From Styela clava (lineage: Eukaryota > Chordata > Ascidiacea > Stolidobranchia > Styelidae), in NCBI RefSeq assembly GCF_964204865.1, contig NC_135260.1, forward strand, positions 20,382,001 through 20,446,000: a stretch of DNA of 64,000 nt. Reading direction: 5' to 3'. This document shows positions 22,403 to 33,226 of the stretch, one piece after another. A program made the translations under genes and the position numbers. Every line of letters begins with the position of its first letter. Within the stretch, counting starts at the first letter, position 1. The notes beneath the pieces are model-generated. The model made no database searches. It saw only the letters and a list, made by a program, of their open reading frames with translations, and was not told where the DNA came from.

Positions 22403-22790
22403 TTATATATTGACTTTTTTCACACATATCAGTTGTGTATAACGAAGGCTCCAATACCTTGATCGATGGGCCTTGAAAATTTTTAGAAGTCTCAAATGTG
22501 GATTCAATAACATTCAACACCTGCAAAATGTAGTACATAATGAGAAGCACTAGAACTAGATGATCATTTTTTATTCTATTCTACAATATAGTCGTAAACA
22601 GTCACAGTCGAATCTTTGTGACTAAGAGTATGATTGTTGCAATCATTTTAGACAAAATGTTCCCACTCATAACATTTCAGTATATTAGGAAAAAATAATA
22701 TATATATAATTACACAACGATGAGACATGGGAAAAGGGCTTTGAATTGCAAAGGTGAGGATAACTATGTTACTATTGTCATACCCAACAA

Positions 22791-22874
22791 GGACTGGTAA
22801 CCGGACGAGAGGCCGTGGTTCGCCCTAGGATTATGCCTCCCCATCGACTTTCCTCTAACCCCTGGATGAATATG
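22791..22874 (+). mobile_element. 3' fragment of the tRNA-derived SINE found at 34820-35107
   Basis: GGACTGGTAACCGGACGAGA, continuing GGCCGTGGTTCGCC, is identical for 34 bases to the complement of the SINE at 34850-34885. It then diverges gradually but keeps the CGACTTTC..CT and GAATATG end. The tRNA-like head is absent, so this is a 5'-truncated insertion. Confidence 0.7.
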
Positions 22875-23254
22875 AAAATCACCATTATCTCGTTTTCGTG
22901 GTCTGGCAAGCTATTTGTCAATTTTAGTTGCGTTTCCGCCATTTCGGTTCCGACAATTGCATAACCCTATAGTATTCTCATCTCCTGAGAAGTTTCAGTC
23001 CAGTGTCAGCAATAAACATTGGTCTCAAGAATGCTTACATAGATTAGACTAAAATTAGCTAACAGTGCTTTAAAATGGCAAGTGGTTGAATATTATGAAT
23101 CATGTACACCGGTTTGTTTATGCCTATTCGCGAAAAACATAGGATAAGCAACAAAAATGAAATATTTTTCATGTGCCAAGTGTCGGATGTTTCCCGGAAT
23201 GCCAAATTCCTTGTTTATTTTTATAACATGAGCTAACCAACAAGAGTCATTGTC

Positions 23255-23359
23255 AATTTTTTTTTTTATCAGTTTGAAAAATAAATAAAAGTCAACACAC
23301 ATTTTTACTGGGGAAGGGAGGCCGCGGGTAACCAAACTGGTTATCGAGCAGCGACACCC
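23255..23359 (-). mobile_element. LINE 3' end fragment, minus orientation
   Basis: On the minus strand from 23359, GTGTCGCTGCTCGATAACCA is almost identical to the LINE 3' UTR at 57359. It is followed by GTTTGGTTACCCGCGGCC and an A-rich tail-like tract (T-run at 23259-23268 on the plus strand). It is a short 5'-truncated copy. Confidence 0.6.
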
Positions 23360-23476
23360 AATGCCCAACATGACGTAACAGTTGAAATTTTAGCAGCCGG
23401 TCAGACACTTTTCACTCAGACAGATTTTCTGGAATGTCTGCAAACATTCTGACCACAATGGGACAATTCTAGGACA

Positions 23477-23686
23477 ATGTTCTGCATTTTCTCAATTTTG
23501 ACATTAGCTCGTGTTATCGTTTTGCTAGCTATTTGTCAGTGTTTAGTTAGGTATAAATCAAATAACCATTTCAAACAAAACTATTTAAACATTCCCGAAA
23601 CATATGCAATAGACAATGAAATCAATTACAAAATGCAGGTAGTAAAATATATGAATCAAAATGATGGTTATGAAGCATATAAATAG
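23477..23686 (+). CDS. Possible 69-residue secreted or membrane-anchored protein, unrecognised
   Basis: A true ATG opens a 69-codon frame ending at TAG 23684-23686. Residues 2-24 (FCIFSILTLARVIVLLAICQ) are hydrophobic, like a signal peptide or single membrane anchor. A short basic tract (RYKSNNHFKQN) and a polar tail (PETYAIDNEINYKMQVVKYM) follow. There is no family match, no splice evidence and no neighbouring paralogue. An AT-rich genome produces such frames by chance, so this is only a candidate. Confidence 0.2.
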   Translation: MFCIFSILTLARVIVLLAICQCLVRYKSNNHFKQNYLNIPETYAIDNEINYKMQVVKYMNQNDGYEAYK

Positions 23687-24239
23687 TTAGAAAGAGTTAC
23701 TCCTGATGACAATGTCAAAATAAGCATAAAATGGTAGTTTAGTAGGCTACAGGTAGAATTTTACTTGGGCCACGGATCGGAGAAATATCCATCCCGTGGC
23801 GTCCGTAGGTTTATACTGGTCGAGAATTATTTTTCGGGAATCACTAAATTTCAGGATAGGATAAGAGCGGACTCGGTGGTCTATGCCTCGGCGAACGTTG
23901 GGACGCTGTCAATACTAAAATCCGTATCTCGACTTCTAGTGCTATTTTCTGCATAGAAATAATAGAAACCCCTAATCAAATTTTCTCGCCTTTCCGCGAT
24001 TTTCCACCGTTCCCTCCAGAATTGGCAGAAAGACTATGAAATCTGTTTTAGGTATTCGTATTCATTCTAGATACCTCAATGCAGACTTCCTAATTTTCAA
24101 TTCATTTCCGCATTGTTCATTACTGCATAATTTTAACGAAAGATCCTGCTTTTTAGTCGGCTCGGCTTACCCTTCCACCGTTATAACTATGTAAATCAAC
24201 ACAATATACGACAACGAAATTTTATTTCGATCTTTCGTA

Positions 24240-24469
24240 GGTGCTCCCGTAGTATGTGAACCAAGATGGCGGACACTAGAACGTAGAATGTGTACCAGAT
24301 TAGGGTTAGGCCTGAATTTTATTCCAATTTCCCTTAGTTTTATTACGAGTTCGGGAACTAGCCAAGTGACTCCCGTAGTATTTGTACCTGAAATTATGGC
24401 CTAACTCTAACCTGGTACACATATTACGTTCCGGTGTCCGCCATCTTGGTTCACATACTACGGAAGTAG
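24240..24469. mobile_element. Fold-back MITE, family A copy 1
   Basis: Two arms of about 70 bases are inverted copies. The left runs TAGTATGTGAACCAAGATGG, CGGACAC, then TGTGTACCAG.TTAGGGTTAGG. The right runs CCTAACTCTAACCTGGTACA and ends with CCATCTTGGTTCACATACTA. CTTTCGT occurs on both sides (24232-24238 and 24471-24477), consistent with a decayed 9-bp target duplication. Related copies lie at 42416 and 61106. Confidence 0.88.
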
Positions 24470-24544
24470 CCTTTCGTCTACAACACAGAACACGAATAAA
24501 AAAAAACAGACATGGGAGACGGAAAGATCGGGAAAATGAAAACA

Positions 24545-25941
24545 CCTAGAAAAGGTCGAAAGCGAACGCCGTAACCAGCGTTTGTGCCCATTCATCCACA
24601 CTCGCACAAATGGAAAAACACACCACGACAATCATCCCCCAAAAACATGCACAAAACAAATAATGAACACAAAACATAAACACACAGAATGATGGAAAAT
24701 CGGGAAAACAGGCAAAACCTCAATCTAGTAAGGTTTAAAACACGTAGATTCGCATGTGCCTGTTTACACATGTTACACTCACAAACATATTATGAAAAAG
24801 ATAAAAACACGAACGTGTTATTGTTCGGGCGTCTAACTTGTGTAACAAACAAATTGCAGATGCGGTGGGTTCCAATATAAATCTGTTTAGGTCGAGACGG
24901 ACATGATTGGGATGTGTTTATATAAATGTTATATGCAATGTAGTTTTATATAAAATGCTGAAAATGCCTGGTCACTTCTTTTCCTTAGTTCTATGCGAAG
25001 CAAGTATGTGAAATTGGAATGGCAGCTAGCCGGTACAGCAATGCCAAAGTAGTTTATTTTTTTTTTTCAAATCCTGTTCTTTCGTTATCCATCATGCCTG
25101 TGCCTGTGTCGAAATGCGAATCCCAATAATAACATTCAAGTGATCAGCTGCTGTTTTATTGGTAAACAAACAAAGATAAGAAGTAAATACCGTAGCTGAC
25201 AAATGGTTAGCTAACCCTATGGTTGTGTGTGCGAGTGTGAATGATTTGATTCAATAGTTTTAGGTGAGTGAACGCGTACCACTTCTTTTTGGCAATACCT
25301 TCCATCTTATATTCTGTACGTTTTAAATTTTGTCCAAGGTTTTGTTTGCTCTCCTGATTTCATAATCAGTTTGTATTCATTTGTTTTTATCAGCCATTTT
25401 ATCGTCTTTTTGCTGATTATGGAATCGAAATAAACTTATCTTATCTGTCTAACATAAAAACTCGAAAACTGGTTTCGAGCGTTGTTTTGTTTCTTGTGTA
25501 ACAAAATTGGTTCAAATTTAGAAAGTTTCCATTTGAAAATTTGTAATCCTAGGCAACCCTATCCTATGCAGGTGTATATTACACGTTGCTCACGCTTTCT
25601 AGTGTAATACCCCACATACACTCAAAAAGTTTATTTGCCGCTCCTCTATTTTAGGGAATTTGCCCGTTGTTCCCGTATTTTAGTACAGGCAGTTTTCTGT
25701 AATTCCCGATTTTTGGTGCATTTCGCATTCGGTAGCCCGCAGGGTAGACACCAAAGTGACTATAACACTTTAGTAGGTACTAGGTACCGTACCGGTATTA
25801 ACGTATTGTGTGGGCGATCTTAGCTGTGCATTTCGAGGAAATTTTTTATTTTATTTAAAGCTAATTCTCGAACTAGACTAGGCCAACGACTAACGAACTA
25901 GACTGATCCGGTACCGTACGATCAGTAACTAACGTACGGTA
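24545..25941. other. Intergenic, no gene seen
   Basis: No exon or transposon end was recognised. The stretch has many short A/T runs and several ACCGGTA-type motifs. Open frames of about 63 codons (24689 and 25635) lack recognisable features. Confidence 0.45.
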
Positions 25942-26454
25942 CTTCTAGTGGACGTAGCATAACAATTTTTTGATATCTCAATCCTAATCCCCATCTGATT
26001 ACGCTATCCAAAAATTACGTCACTACGACATCACAATCACGTCATAGAGCTTGCCAAATATACGTACAATCGCCCAATTGGTATTGGCGCCGGCGATAAA
26101 GAACTGACTGACGTTATCGATCTCTCTCTTATCGGAATCGTTGCGACGAGAAAACGAGGGAAATAACTGCTCGATTTCTGGTGCTCGTTTGCGCGTCTTG
26201 GATGGGAGTTCGTATAGTTTGAAGGGCTGTATTACGTCACTGTGATGTCGTGTTGACGTAATTTTTGGATGGTGTAGTCAGTTGGGGGTCAGGATTGATA
26301 CGTGAAAAAACACTGATGGAATGGACATATGAAAAATGAATATTGGATTATTTATCTTATGATTGCTCGAATGGTTATATACCGGTACTTTTTGTTATAA
26401 TTTATTATATTATCCCATTAAAAAAAAAAAATGTCATGCTACGCCCACTAGAAG
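25942..26454. mobile_element. TA-flanked TIR element (MITE), 513 bp
   Basis: The ends CTTCTAGTGGACGTAGCATA and its near complement TGCTACGCCCACTAGAAG bound the element, and each is flanked by TA, the signature of Tc1/mariner-type insertion. A second inverted pair lies inside: CCAAAAATTACGTCACTACG (26010s) faces CGTAATTTTTGG (26260s), both rich in TGACGTAA-like motifs. No transposase is encoded. Confidence 0.8.
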
Positions 26455-27403
26455 TATGTTAGGTACGAAACTACATCAGACCCCGGTAAGTTTAGGTTGA
26501 CTATTTCAATTTTTCGTTATTTTGTTACCGTACCGGTAGAACATTGAGGGAGAAGAGAAATGAAGTTAGCTTTTACTATGTGGGAGAGTAGAAGTAACAA
26601 GATTTCAAATAAACTGAAAAGATTTACCGATACAACAGTAGCTAAAAATGAATTCTGGTGGGTCTGCAGGTTTTCATTGTCACAACTGCACAATCTCGTA
26701 TTACTGTATTACAGTCAACTCTTTTAAATTTTTGTCAACTCTTTATTATACTGTTTTCGAATGGTTAAATTTGCTTCCTAACTGTTTTGTCAAATCTTTA
26801 CAAATATTGTAAACATATTGCATTTGTTAATACTGTAATATCCGAATATATCTAAATTAAATATTGGGTGTTAGCAATTTTGTGTGTTCTGTCATTGAAA
26901 ATTGTCACCACTGGCATGTCTCTGCTTCTTAATCAATCTTGATTGCGGGCATGTCTTGAATCAGAACACTGGTCAGTTGTAATCAGCTAATACATTCCAG
27001 AATAATATGTATTGCTCAATAGGATATTTTTAAATACAAAATCTTCAGTTTCTAAATACAGAAATATGGTATAATCATATAAACTCACTTTTGTGATTAC
27101 TTGGCATAGAGCTTGTTTTGATTTATTTTTTTCACAATTACCAGAAGTTGAATGAGTCTGAATATCTGATGTCAATCATAAAGAAAAAAACAAGATTATT
27201 TCGTAATGATAATAGGCTAGTACTTTATAATATACTTCTAAAATTTAAATATCAGGGACAATCCCTTTGGGTAGAGTTGGTGCTGAACCAGAGGTTGGTA
27301 AAATAATACAAATGGTTTTCACTCTTTGGGAGAAATAAGCTTGTATTTTTTCATTCCATGGTCTGATGCAGCAGTAAGTTGATGCTCAATATGTGTTTTC
27401 TCT
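26455..27403. other. CNOT11 upstream region, no gene seen
   Basis: AT-rich, without recognisable exons or repeats. It presumably contains the CNOT11 promoter; no TATA box can be assigned with confidence in this AT-rich context. Confidence 0.4.
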
Positions 27404-27450
27404 AGATTTGACAAAAACCTAACTTTAGATTTGACAAAAACATAACTCGA
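27404..27450 (+). promoter_or_regulatory. Duplicated 3' splice-acceptor-like sites before CNOT11
   Basis: TAGATTTGACAAAAACCTAA and TAGATTTGACAAAAACATAA lie 23 bases apart, each preceded by a pyrimidine-leaning tract (TTTTCTC and AACTT). Either AG (27404-27405 or 27427-27428) could accept a 5' leader exon or spliced leader 43-66 bases before the ATG at 27471. Confidence 0.4.
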
Positions 27451-27470
27451 AGGGTCTCCAAGAGAAAACA

Positions 27471-28835
27471 ATGTCACTGACCACAAAAGAAATAGGACAT
27501 GTCATGAACCTGCTACGGGAGGATACAGTTAGCACAACCACTTTTGACAGCCTCGGTTCTGCATTACAACGTCTTGGATTCAACAAGCATGATCATTTTC
27601 GGGTTGGATCATCTATTGTTCTGTTACTACAAAATCGAGATCTACTTCCTGGTCCAAATCAGCGACTTGCCGCAATATATTTGCTTTATGATATGTACAA
27701 AGCGGAACCAGTTGCTTCAAACCCTTTTGCTACAGTTTTCGTACACTTGCTGCAAAACACACAAAATTTGACAATTTCTCATGAAATACCTGCAATGGGC
27801 AAACTCCCTCCATTGTCAAGTTCTGAAAAAGCATTTTTGTCGCAGCTGATATCATTACCAAATAAGGACTTAGTTAAACGTACACCTAAGCAAGTATTGT
27901 TTTCAGAGGGTGAAAATACTTCTCACCCACAAAAATCTGTTTATGATGTTAGCGGTTTGCAACTTTCTTTAGTGGAGCGGCAATCCCAACTGCCAGTGCT
28001 AAACAAAACTGGTATACCTTGTGTGATGCCCCACCCTGAACCTCCCAATATGCAAAAAGCCGATCCGCCATCGGATTCAAAGCCTGTTCAGCAACAGGTC
28101 CTTGAAAGTTTGTTATCTGGTAAATCAGCACCAATGACAGAAAACATAAGACCAACCTTTGTGCGACCCATTCCACTTTTACATCCTCCAGATAATGAAT
28201 TGGTCTGGATGAACCCAACTCTGCCTGCACGTCATAAATTCCTCTGGGACAGTCAAATGACAAAAAATACAAACAAAGCAGGTGAAGTAAGAAAATTGAT
28301 GACAAAAGCGTTTAAAAATCCTTTAACGAATGGTCAACAACAACAACTTCTTGCGCAATTAAACGATGATTCCAAGTTGGTCTATCATGTGGGTTTGACT
28401 CCAGCCAAACTACCAGACTTGGTTGAAAACAATCCACTTGTTGCCATTGAGGTTCTGTTGATGTTAATGCAATCTAGCCAAATAACGGAATATTTTTCAG
28501 TTCTTGTGAACATGGAGATGTCTCTACATTCAATGGAAGTCGTTAACAGACTAACCACAGCAGTGGAATTGCCAACTGAATTTATTCATTTATATATTTC
28601 TAATTGCATATCAACATGTGAAACGATTAAGGATAAATACATGCAAAACAGATTAGTTCGCTTAGTCTGTGTATTTCTGCAATCACTGATACGGAATCGC
28701 ATTATAAATGTCAAAGACTTGTTCATAGAAGTGCAAGCATTTTGTATAGAGTTTAGTCGCATAAGAGAAGCGGCTGGACTATTTCGCTTGCTGAAGCAAT
28801 TGGACACTGCAGAAGCAGAGGCTGCTAAAAAATAA
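27471..28835 (+). CDS. CNOT11: CCR4-NOT transcription complex subunit 11, intronless
   Basis: A single exon encodes 454 residues from ATG 27471 to TAA 28833-28835. CNOT11 is a subunit of the CCR4-NOT deadenylase complex. In animals it binds the CNOT1 N-terminal region together with CNOT10 and is thought to help recruit mRNA targets and regulators. The N-terminal part ([48 protein letters not shown]) matches the family's helical N-domain. The middle (about 110-290) is variable and polar. The C-terminal DUF2363 domain (about 302-450) is nearly invariant relative to vertebrates: [79 protein letters not shown]. The human Gly/Ser-rich N-terminal extension is absent, so MSLT is taken as the start. 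Vertebrate CNOT11 has introns; here there are none. Confidence 0.96.
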   Translation: MSLTTKEIGHVMNLLREDTVSTTTFDSLGSALQRLGFNKHDHFRVGSSIVLLLQNRDLLPGPNQRLAAIYLLYDMYKAEPVASNPFATVFVHLLQNTQNLTISHEIPAMGKLPPLSSSEKAFLSQLISLPNKDLVKRTPKQVLFSEGENTSHPQKSVYDVSGLQLSLVERQSQLPVLNKTGIPCVMPHPEPPNMQKADPPSDSKPVQQQVLESLLSGKSAPMTENIRPTFVRPIPLLHPPDNELVWMNPTLPARHKFLWDSQMTKNTNKAGEVRKLMTKAFKNPLTNGQQQQLLAQLNDDSKLVYHVGLTPAKLPDLVENNPLVAIEVLLMLMQSSQITEYFSVLVNMEMSLHSMEVVNRLTTAVELPTEFIHLYISNCISTCETIKDKYMQNRLVRLVCVFLQSLIRNRIINVKDLFIEVQAFCIEFSRIREAAGLFRLLKQLDTAEAEAAKK

Positions 28836-28885
28836 TGTTTTACATATGAAATCAATATAAAATTTTCAGTGATGCCACGTCATCA

Positions 28886-28891
28886 AATAAA
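28886..28891 (+). terminator. Poly(A) signal of CNOT11
   Basis: A canonical AATAAA lies 51 bases after the CNOT11 stop codon, which is a suitable distance for a short 3' UTR. Confidence 0.65.
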
Positions 28892-28950
28892 CAATCAGAA
28901 TTGTGCAAGTATGTTTATGTACTTATATCGATACAGAGAAGGGTCTAAGT

Positions 28951-29892
28951 CAGGGGTGGGCAATTACTTTCCCGAGTGGGCCGGATGCGGAAAATAGACT
29001 TGATTACTGGGACGGATGATCAAAAATGTTTATTTGCAAATACCTAGATACAACGATTAATGTGACTTCATTACAAGGGGGCTGGCAAATTACGGCAGCT
29101 GCGCAGCGAAATTTGATAGAAAAAGAAGCTCAAGCTCAACAGCTACGCTAACGTTAAAATACAGCACAATGTAACAATTGGGGTCATTATGACGCCAATT
29201 GATAAATAGGTTTTTGAAAGAGAGTAAATGATGCGCATTCCTTTCGTTTACGAATGAGATTACTGTAAGTTGGGATTTAGAAGGCGAGTGATATACTAAT
29301 ATTTGATTGATCTTATTTTGTATTTCCATTCGTTGAAATTGCCGACTTTTTCACCGGTGATGATTTTTCTGTTGCGCAATATATTCAGTCCATTACCAGT
29401 ACGAGGATTAAAAATATCTTGCCATATCAATTTAATATATATATTCAATTTAATTAATAAATTTTCCTCACTGAGAGTGTGCAACCCCATTTCCCTAACC
29501 TACCCCCTACCACTAAGGGGATTTTTTACCCCCTGTGTTATCTATTTCGTTCCCTGGTCGTCCATATCGCCCACTTTGAAAATCGATGTAACATGTGTTG
29601 GCGCATTCACAAACACACTAAAAAAAATGGCAGGCCCAAATGCTGATATACCAGGAGCTAAAATTTTTGAATGGCAAAAAGAATTCGGATGGATGGTTTT
29701 GTACGTTATATTCAGTGCTGATAATACGTGAGAAATTACGATAATTACTTTAACCGACGATCCGGTATTTAAGTGATATTTTCAACGGAAATCTAAATTC
29801 ATAAAAACTATAGTCATAATTTCACAAGTGGGCCGGATGAAACACTGCGGTGGGCCAGATCCGGCCCGCGGGCCGTAATTTGCCCACCCCTG
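28951..29892. mobile_element. Non-autonomous hAT element (TIR CAGGGGTGGGCAATTAC) with perfect 8-bp TSD
   Basis: The terminal repeats CAGGGGTGGGCAATTAC and GTAATTTGCCCACCCCTG are flanked on both sides by the identical octamer GTCTAAGT (28943-28950 and 29893-29900). Subterminal GTGGGCCGGAT repeats occur at both ends. Inside, an ATG at 29627 opens MAGPNADIPGAKIFEWQKEF, and the frame ends next to a donor-like AC|GTGAGA. This may be a relic of a transposase first exon or captured coding sequence; no complete transposase is present. It lies 60 bases after the CNOT11 poly(A) signal. Confidence 0.95.
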
Positions 29893-29900
29893 GTCTAAGT

Positions 29901-30284
29901 CATTAATTCAGGTTTTTAAACGTTGGAGACAAAATTTTTACTGACTGGAAGTGAAGGTATTGGGTTAACCCAAAGTTTCGAACAAAAAAAAGGTTGGTGT
30001 ATGCCTGTGATACAATGCCATTTTTTGTTTCAAAACTGGCAAGATGAATTCCGTTCAAGCGTCGACTCGTTTATTTTCTCACCGCTGCATAATCACAGAT
30101 CTGCGATAAGAGAGCCGCTGCTCATGCAAATGCAATGACCGACATTTGACTCCGGAAATTTTACCACCTTGCTTATTTTGATATCGTTTCCGCGAGTTGG
30201 CGTTTACAAACTGGTTTACGTGTCAAAACCGTGATTTTGCTTCTAAATATTTAACCGCCGGCCATTTATTTAGAAGTGCTGATA
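29901..30284. other. Short spacer between two transposons, nothing seen
   Basis: About 380 bases without a recognised feature. The 71-codon open frame at 29923-30138 has no family match. Confidence 0.4.
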
Positions 30285-30629
30285 CCGTGTAATCCCAAAG
30301 ATAAGATTGGGCCTCAATTCAATTTTCTTCCAAAAATAACACTAGGGCTTATTTTCGCGGGATGTCTCATATTTTTCTTTATCAAAAACAAAACTACAAA
30401 GTATAGAATTACGAGATTTTCAAATATACAAAATATAAAAACCGATATCCATTTACTTATAAATAACAGTTTTTATTCAAAAATAACTGCAAAACATAGA
30501 TTAATATTAATCATTCAAAACGTGTAGGAGAGATTTCCTGCTATTGACTAGATAAAAAAAATCGCGTTATGACTAGGTCTTATTTTTAGGAGAGGGCTTA
30601 TAATAAAATCATTTTTCGGGGAAACACGG
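30285..30629. mobile_element. TA-flanked DNA element (TIR CCGTGTTTCCCCGAAAAT), MITE-sized
   Basis: The right end reads TTTTTCGGGGAAACACGG followed by TA. The left end after TA is the diverged complement (CCGTGTAATCCCAAAGATAA), followed by a repeated GGGCTTATTTTCGCGGGATG-type motif. The TA flanks suggest a Tc1/mariner/pogo-group element. The copy at 9491 shares the terminus and interior. Confidence 0.75.
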
Positions 30630-30631
30630 TA

Positions 30632-31763
30632 GCCAGTTTCGGAAGAGTCAGTCGCCGCTTTTTTGGGATTGAATTCTAATTACTGTAAAGTACTGCAACA
30701 AAACTTAAATTCATCGATAGATAGAATGACTATCGAGTTATTTGGTTTACGGTATTTATTAAATATTGCAAACACAACTAAAAGCTAGCAAAATTTTTTT
30801 TTAATGCGTTGCTTACTCGGGCCTTTCGCTCCGAGCAATACCGGATACACGTAGCCACTGGTATCTAACGAGTAAGGATCTCTATGTCATGTATTGATGA
30901 GTTAAAAGACCAACAAATCACCGGGGAATCCCGACTTCTACTGGATTACTTGAAAGAAACGGTTTGTTCTGAAAAATGGTTGTGAATTTTGAAGGTGACC
31001 TTATAGCTAATATAATAGAATGTTTTCCTGTTGTATTGTGTAAAGGCAGATTGGAGCGGTCCAATCCTTAGCTCGATCGCTATTGCATCCTCTTTCTGCG
31101 ATTGCCCTATTCCAATTCCCAACAACGAATACAAAGATATCAGACTTCACCAGCACACAATTGATATATTATTACCAACTTGATCGTCACAATTCCACTG
31201 TATCTTATGGATATATACTTTCCTTTCTGTCTCAACTCTCACCCCTTCCTTATTACAAATTGTGACCTGCTTTTATATATACATGTAAGTAATTAGGTTC
31301 CTAAGTTAATGTACTATCAAGCACGGCAGGAGATCTAACCTTGATTGTCCGATCAAAACAATATGTTTTATGTCCTGCCACGCTAACGACGCGCAAAGCT
31401 AATAGTTAGAAAATGGATTGCTATGATCAACTTGTTTCGTCCTAATTCAAAGATTCTGAGTTAAACGCGATTCACAACTAATAATAATAGTTTTGCCCGA
31501 ATGCTCGAAATTCAATCAATTTAATATGATTGTGCCTATAAATATCTTCCTTCGTTGGCATATAGAATATACCTTTTTGTCTGCAAAATTTGACCTAAAC
31601 TCGACGGTGACTATAAGAAAGCACTAAAAAATAGTGTTAGAAGAGAAATTAAAAATTTGAAAGCAGTAGGCGTGCTATTTGTTAACTTTGTATTAGACAG
31701 CCAAAACAAAACGTTTAAATTCGATACAGTTAATATCGTTCCACAATGAGTAATCGTATAAAA
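30632..31763. other. Intergenic, no gene seen
   Basis: No exon, terminal repeat or RNA gene was recognised. Open frames do not exceed about 62 codons. Confidence 0.4.
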
Positions 31764-31880
31764 CAGGGGTTTACAACCTGCGGTCCGCGGGCCAAATGCG
31801 ACACACAAGAAAAAAGTGTGCAGTCCGCGGAGAAGTGCCAATTTTGAGTGATTTGCGGCTCGCGAAACTCGCTTTCAATT
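31764..31880 (+). mobile_element. hAT left-end fragment (TIR CAGGGGTTTACAACCTGCGG)
   Basis: CAGGGGTTTACAACCTGCGG followed by TCCGCGGGCC has the classic hAT terminal layout, and a second CGCGG block follows near 31825. No matching right end was found, so it is a deleted or solo end. Confidence 0.55.
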
Positions 31881-33226
31881 CAGTTTAATATGGTTCGTGA
31901 AAGCAATTCCAATCCCATTGCGCTGCAAAGCTTGGTTTGTGGTGCAATTCTTTCTATTTCGAAAGCCTCTATTAATGTGAAATGACACAGGCGATGCGTT
32001 TCGCTATGTCTTCGTTGAAGTCCAACATTATAAATTTGCTCCATCAAAAACATATATATGTAAACTTTGCAGGCACATGTCTTTTAGAGGCCCTAAGCAC
32101 TTAAGACTTTGGTGACCTATATTGGGCTATATATAAATAATGATAATAGTGAAACTAGTGTTCTATGTTATATGATGTTGAATACGGTAGCTAAATTTCA
32201 GTATTCATACCAAATTGAAGGCCAAGTTATGATTAATTATACTTCAGAAAGAAAAATATGCAAACATTTTCATATTACCAGGCCAATATTGAGGATCGTC
32301 TGACCAACTCGAATTATTTAATTAAACTCTGATGCACCATTGAAAATTTGCCTATGGAAATCTCTGTGGTGTCCTAAACACGTGCTTATTTTGCCCTGTG
32401 TGTGCGGGAACGTAAAACAATCGACTATAAACCGACACCGACAAAAATCTGAACTGACATCTTGACAGTAAACAAAAATGTGAGCAAAAGTAAAATAACT
32501 TTTATGAAATATCAGTATCACACAAAACAAACAGCCTCTTGTAACAAAACGCTGATCGCCCAGAAATATGGCTTCGTACAACTATTTCCCAGTAACATTT
32601 ATATGAATAAAATTACCTCGCGGTCAACACTTCGGGATAGGATCCCCTTCAAAGGCCAAGGAAATGATAATGAACGGTCTATACGCGTTTTATTCGCTAG
32701 TTGTGCCGCTTCAACTTAAAGACTGATTGAGCATCTTTCCTGACCCCATCTAAAGTAATTCTGCATTGAGTTTTACTTAATGTTCATCCTTCAACTTTAC
32801 CAATAATTTCTATTAGCTGAGGCTAGCTAACATGAACAATACCGATGTTTTTTAATGCGACTTTGCTCTGCGCCTGAGATCAATTTACTTGACAGAGTAC
32901 AATTTATTTAGACTAGGAAGCAGTATCATTTTCTTTTCTGAAACGTTAGGAACTCTTTTATTATCCAAACATTCTATTAGGGTTAAAAACTGAAGGGCAA
33001 AATTATGTTAATGAACTATTCGGAATTGACATTTGAAATCCGTTTGTTACTCGTTATATATGAAAATGAATTATTTTGAGGCATTATGTATCATACCAAT
33101 ACTGTTTATGTTTTCACTCAAAACAATATCGCATGTCCCTCATTGTCAGAAAACTAAATTAATTGTCGCGACGCTTCAGCTCCAGGATGTGCATGAGAAC
33201 GGCAGATAGGCTCAGTTTGCCTATAC
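31881..33226. other. Intergenic, no gene seen
   Basis: No exon or complete element was identified. Two overlapping open frames near 32318-32719 (85-87 codons) have no recognisable domain. Confidence 0.4.

Noticed and set aside
24296..24306. Telomere-like TTAGGGTTAGG
   Set aside because: It lies inside the arm of a fold-back MITE and recurs as CCTAACCCTAACC in the other arms and copies. There is no tandem telomeric array.
29303..29731. 142-codon open frame
   Set aside because: It lies wholly inside a hAT element, mixes frames of no known family and starts without good context. Only the short ATG-29627 piece was kept as an observation.
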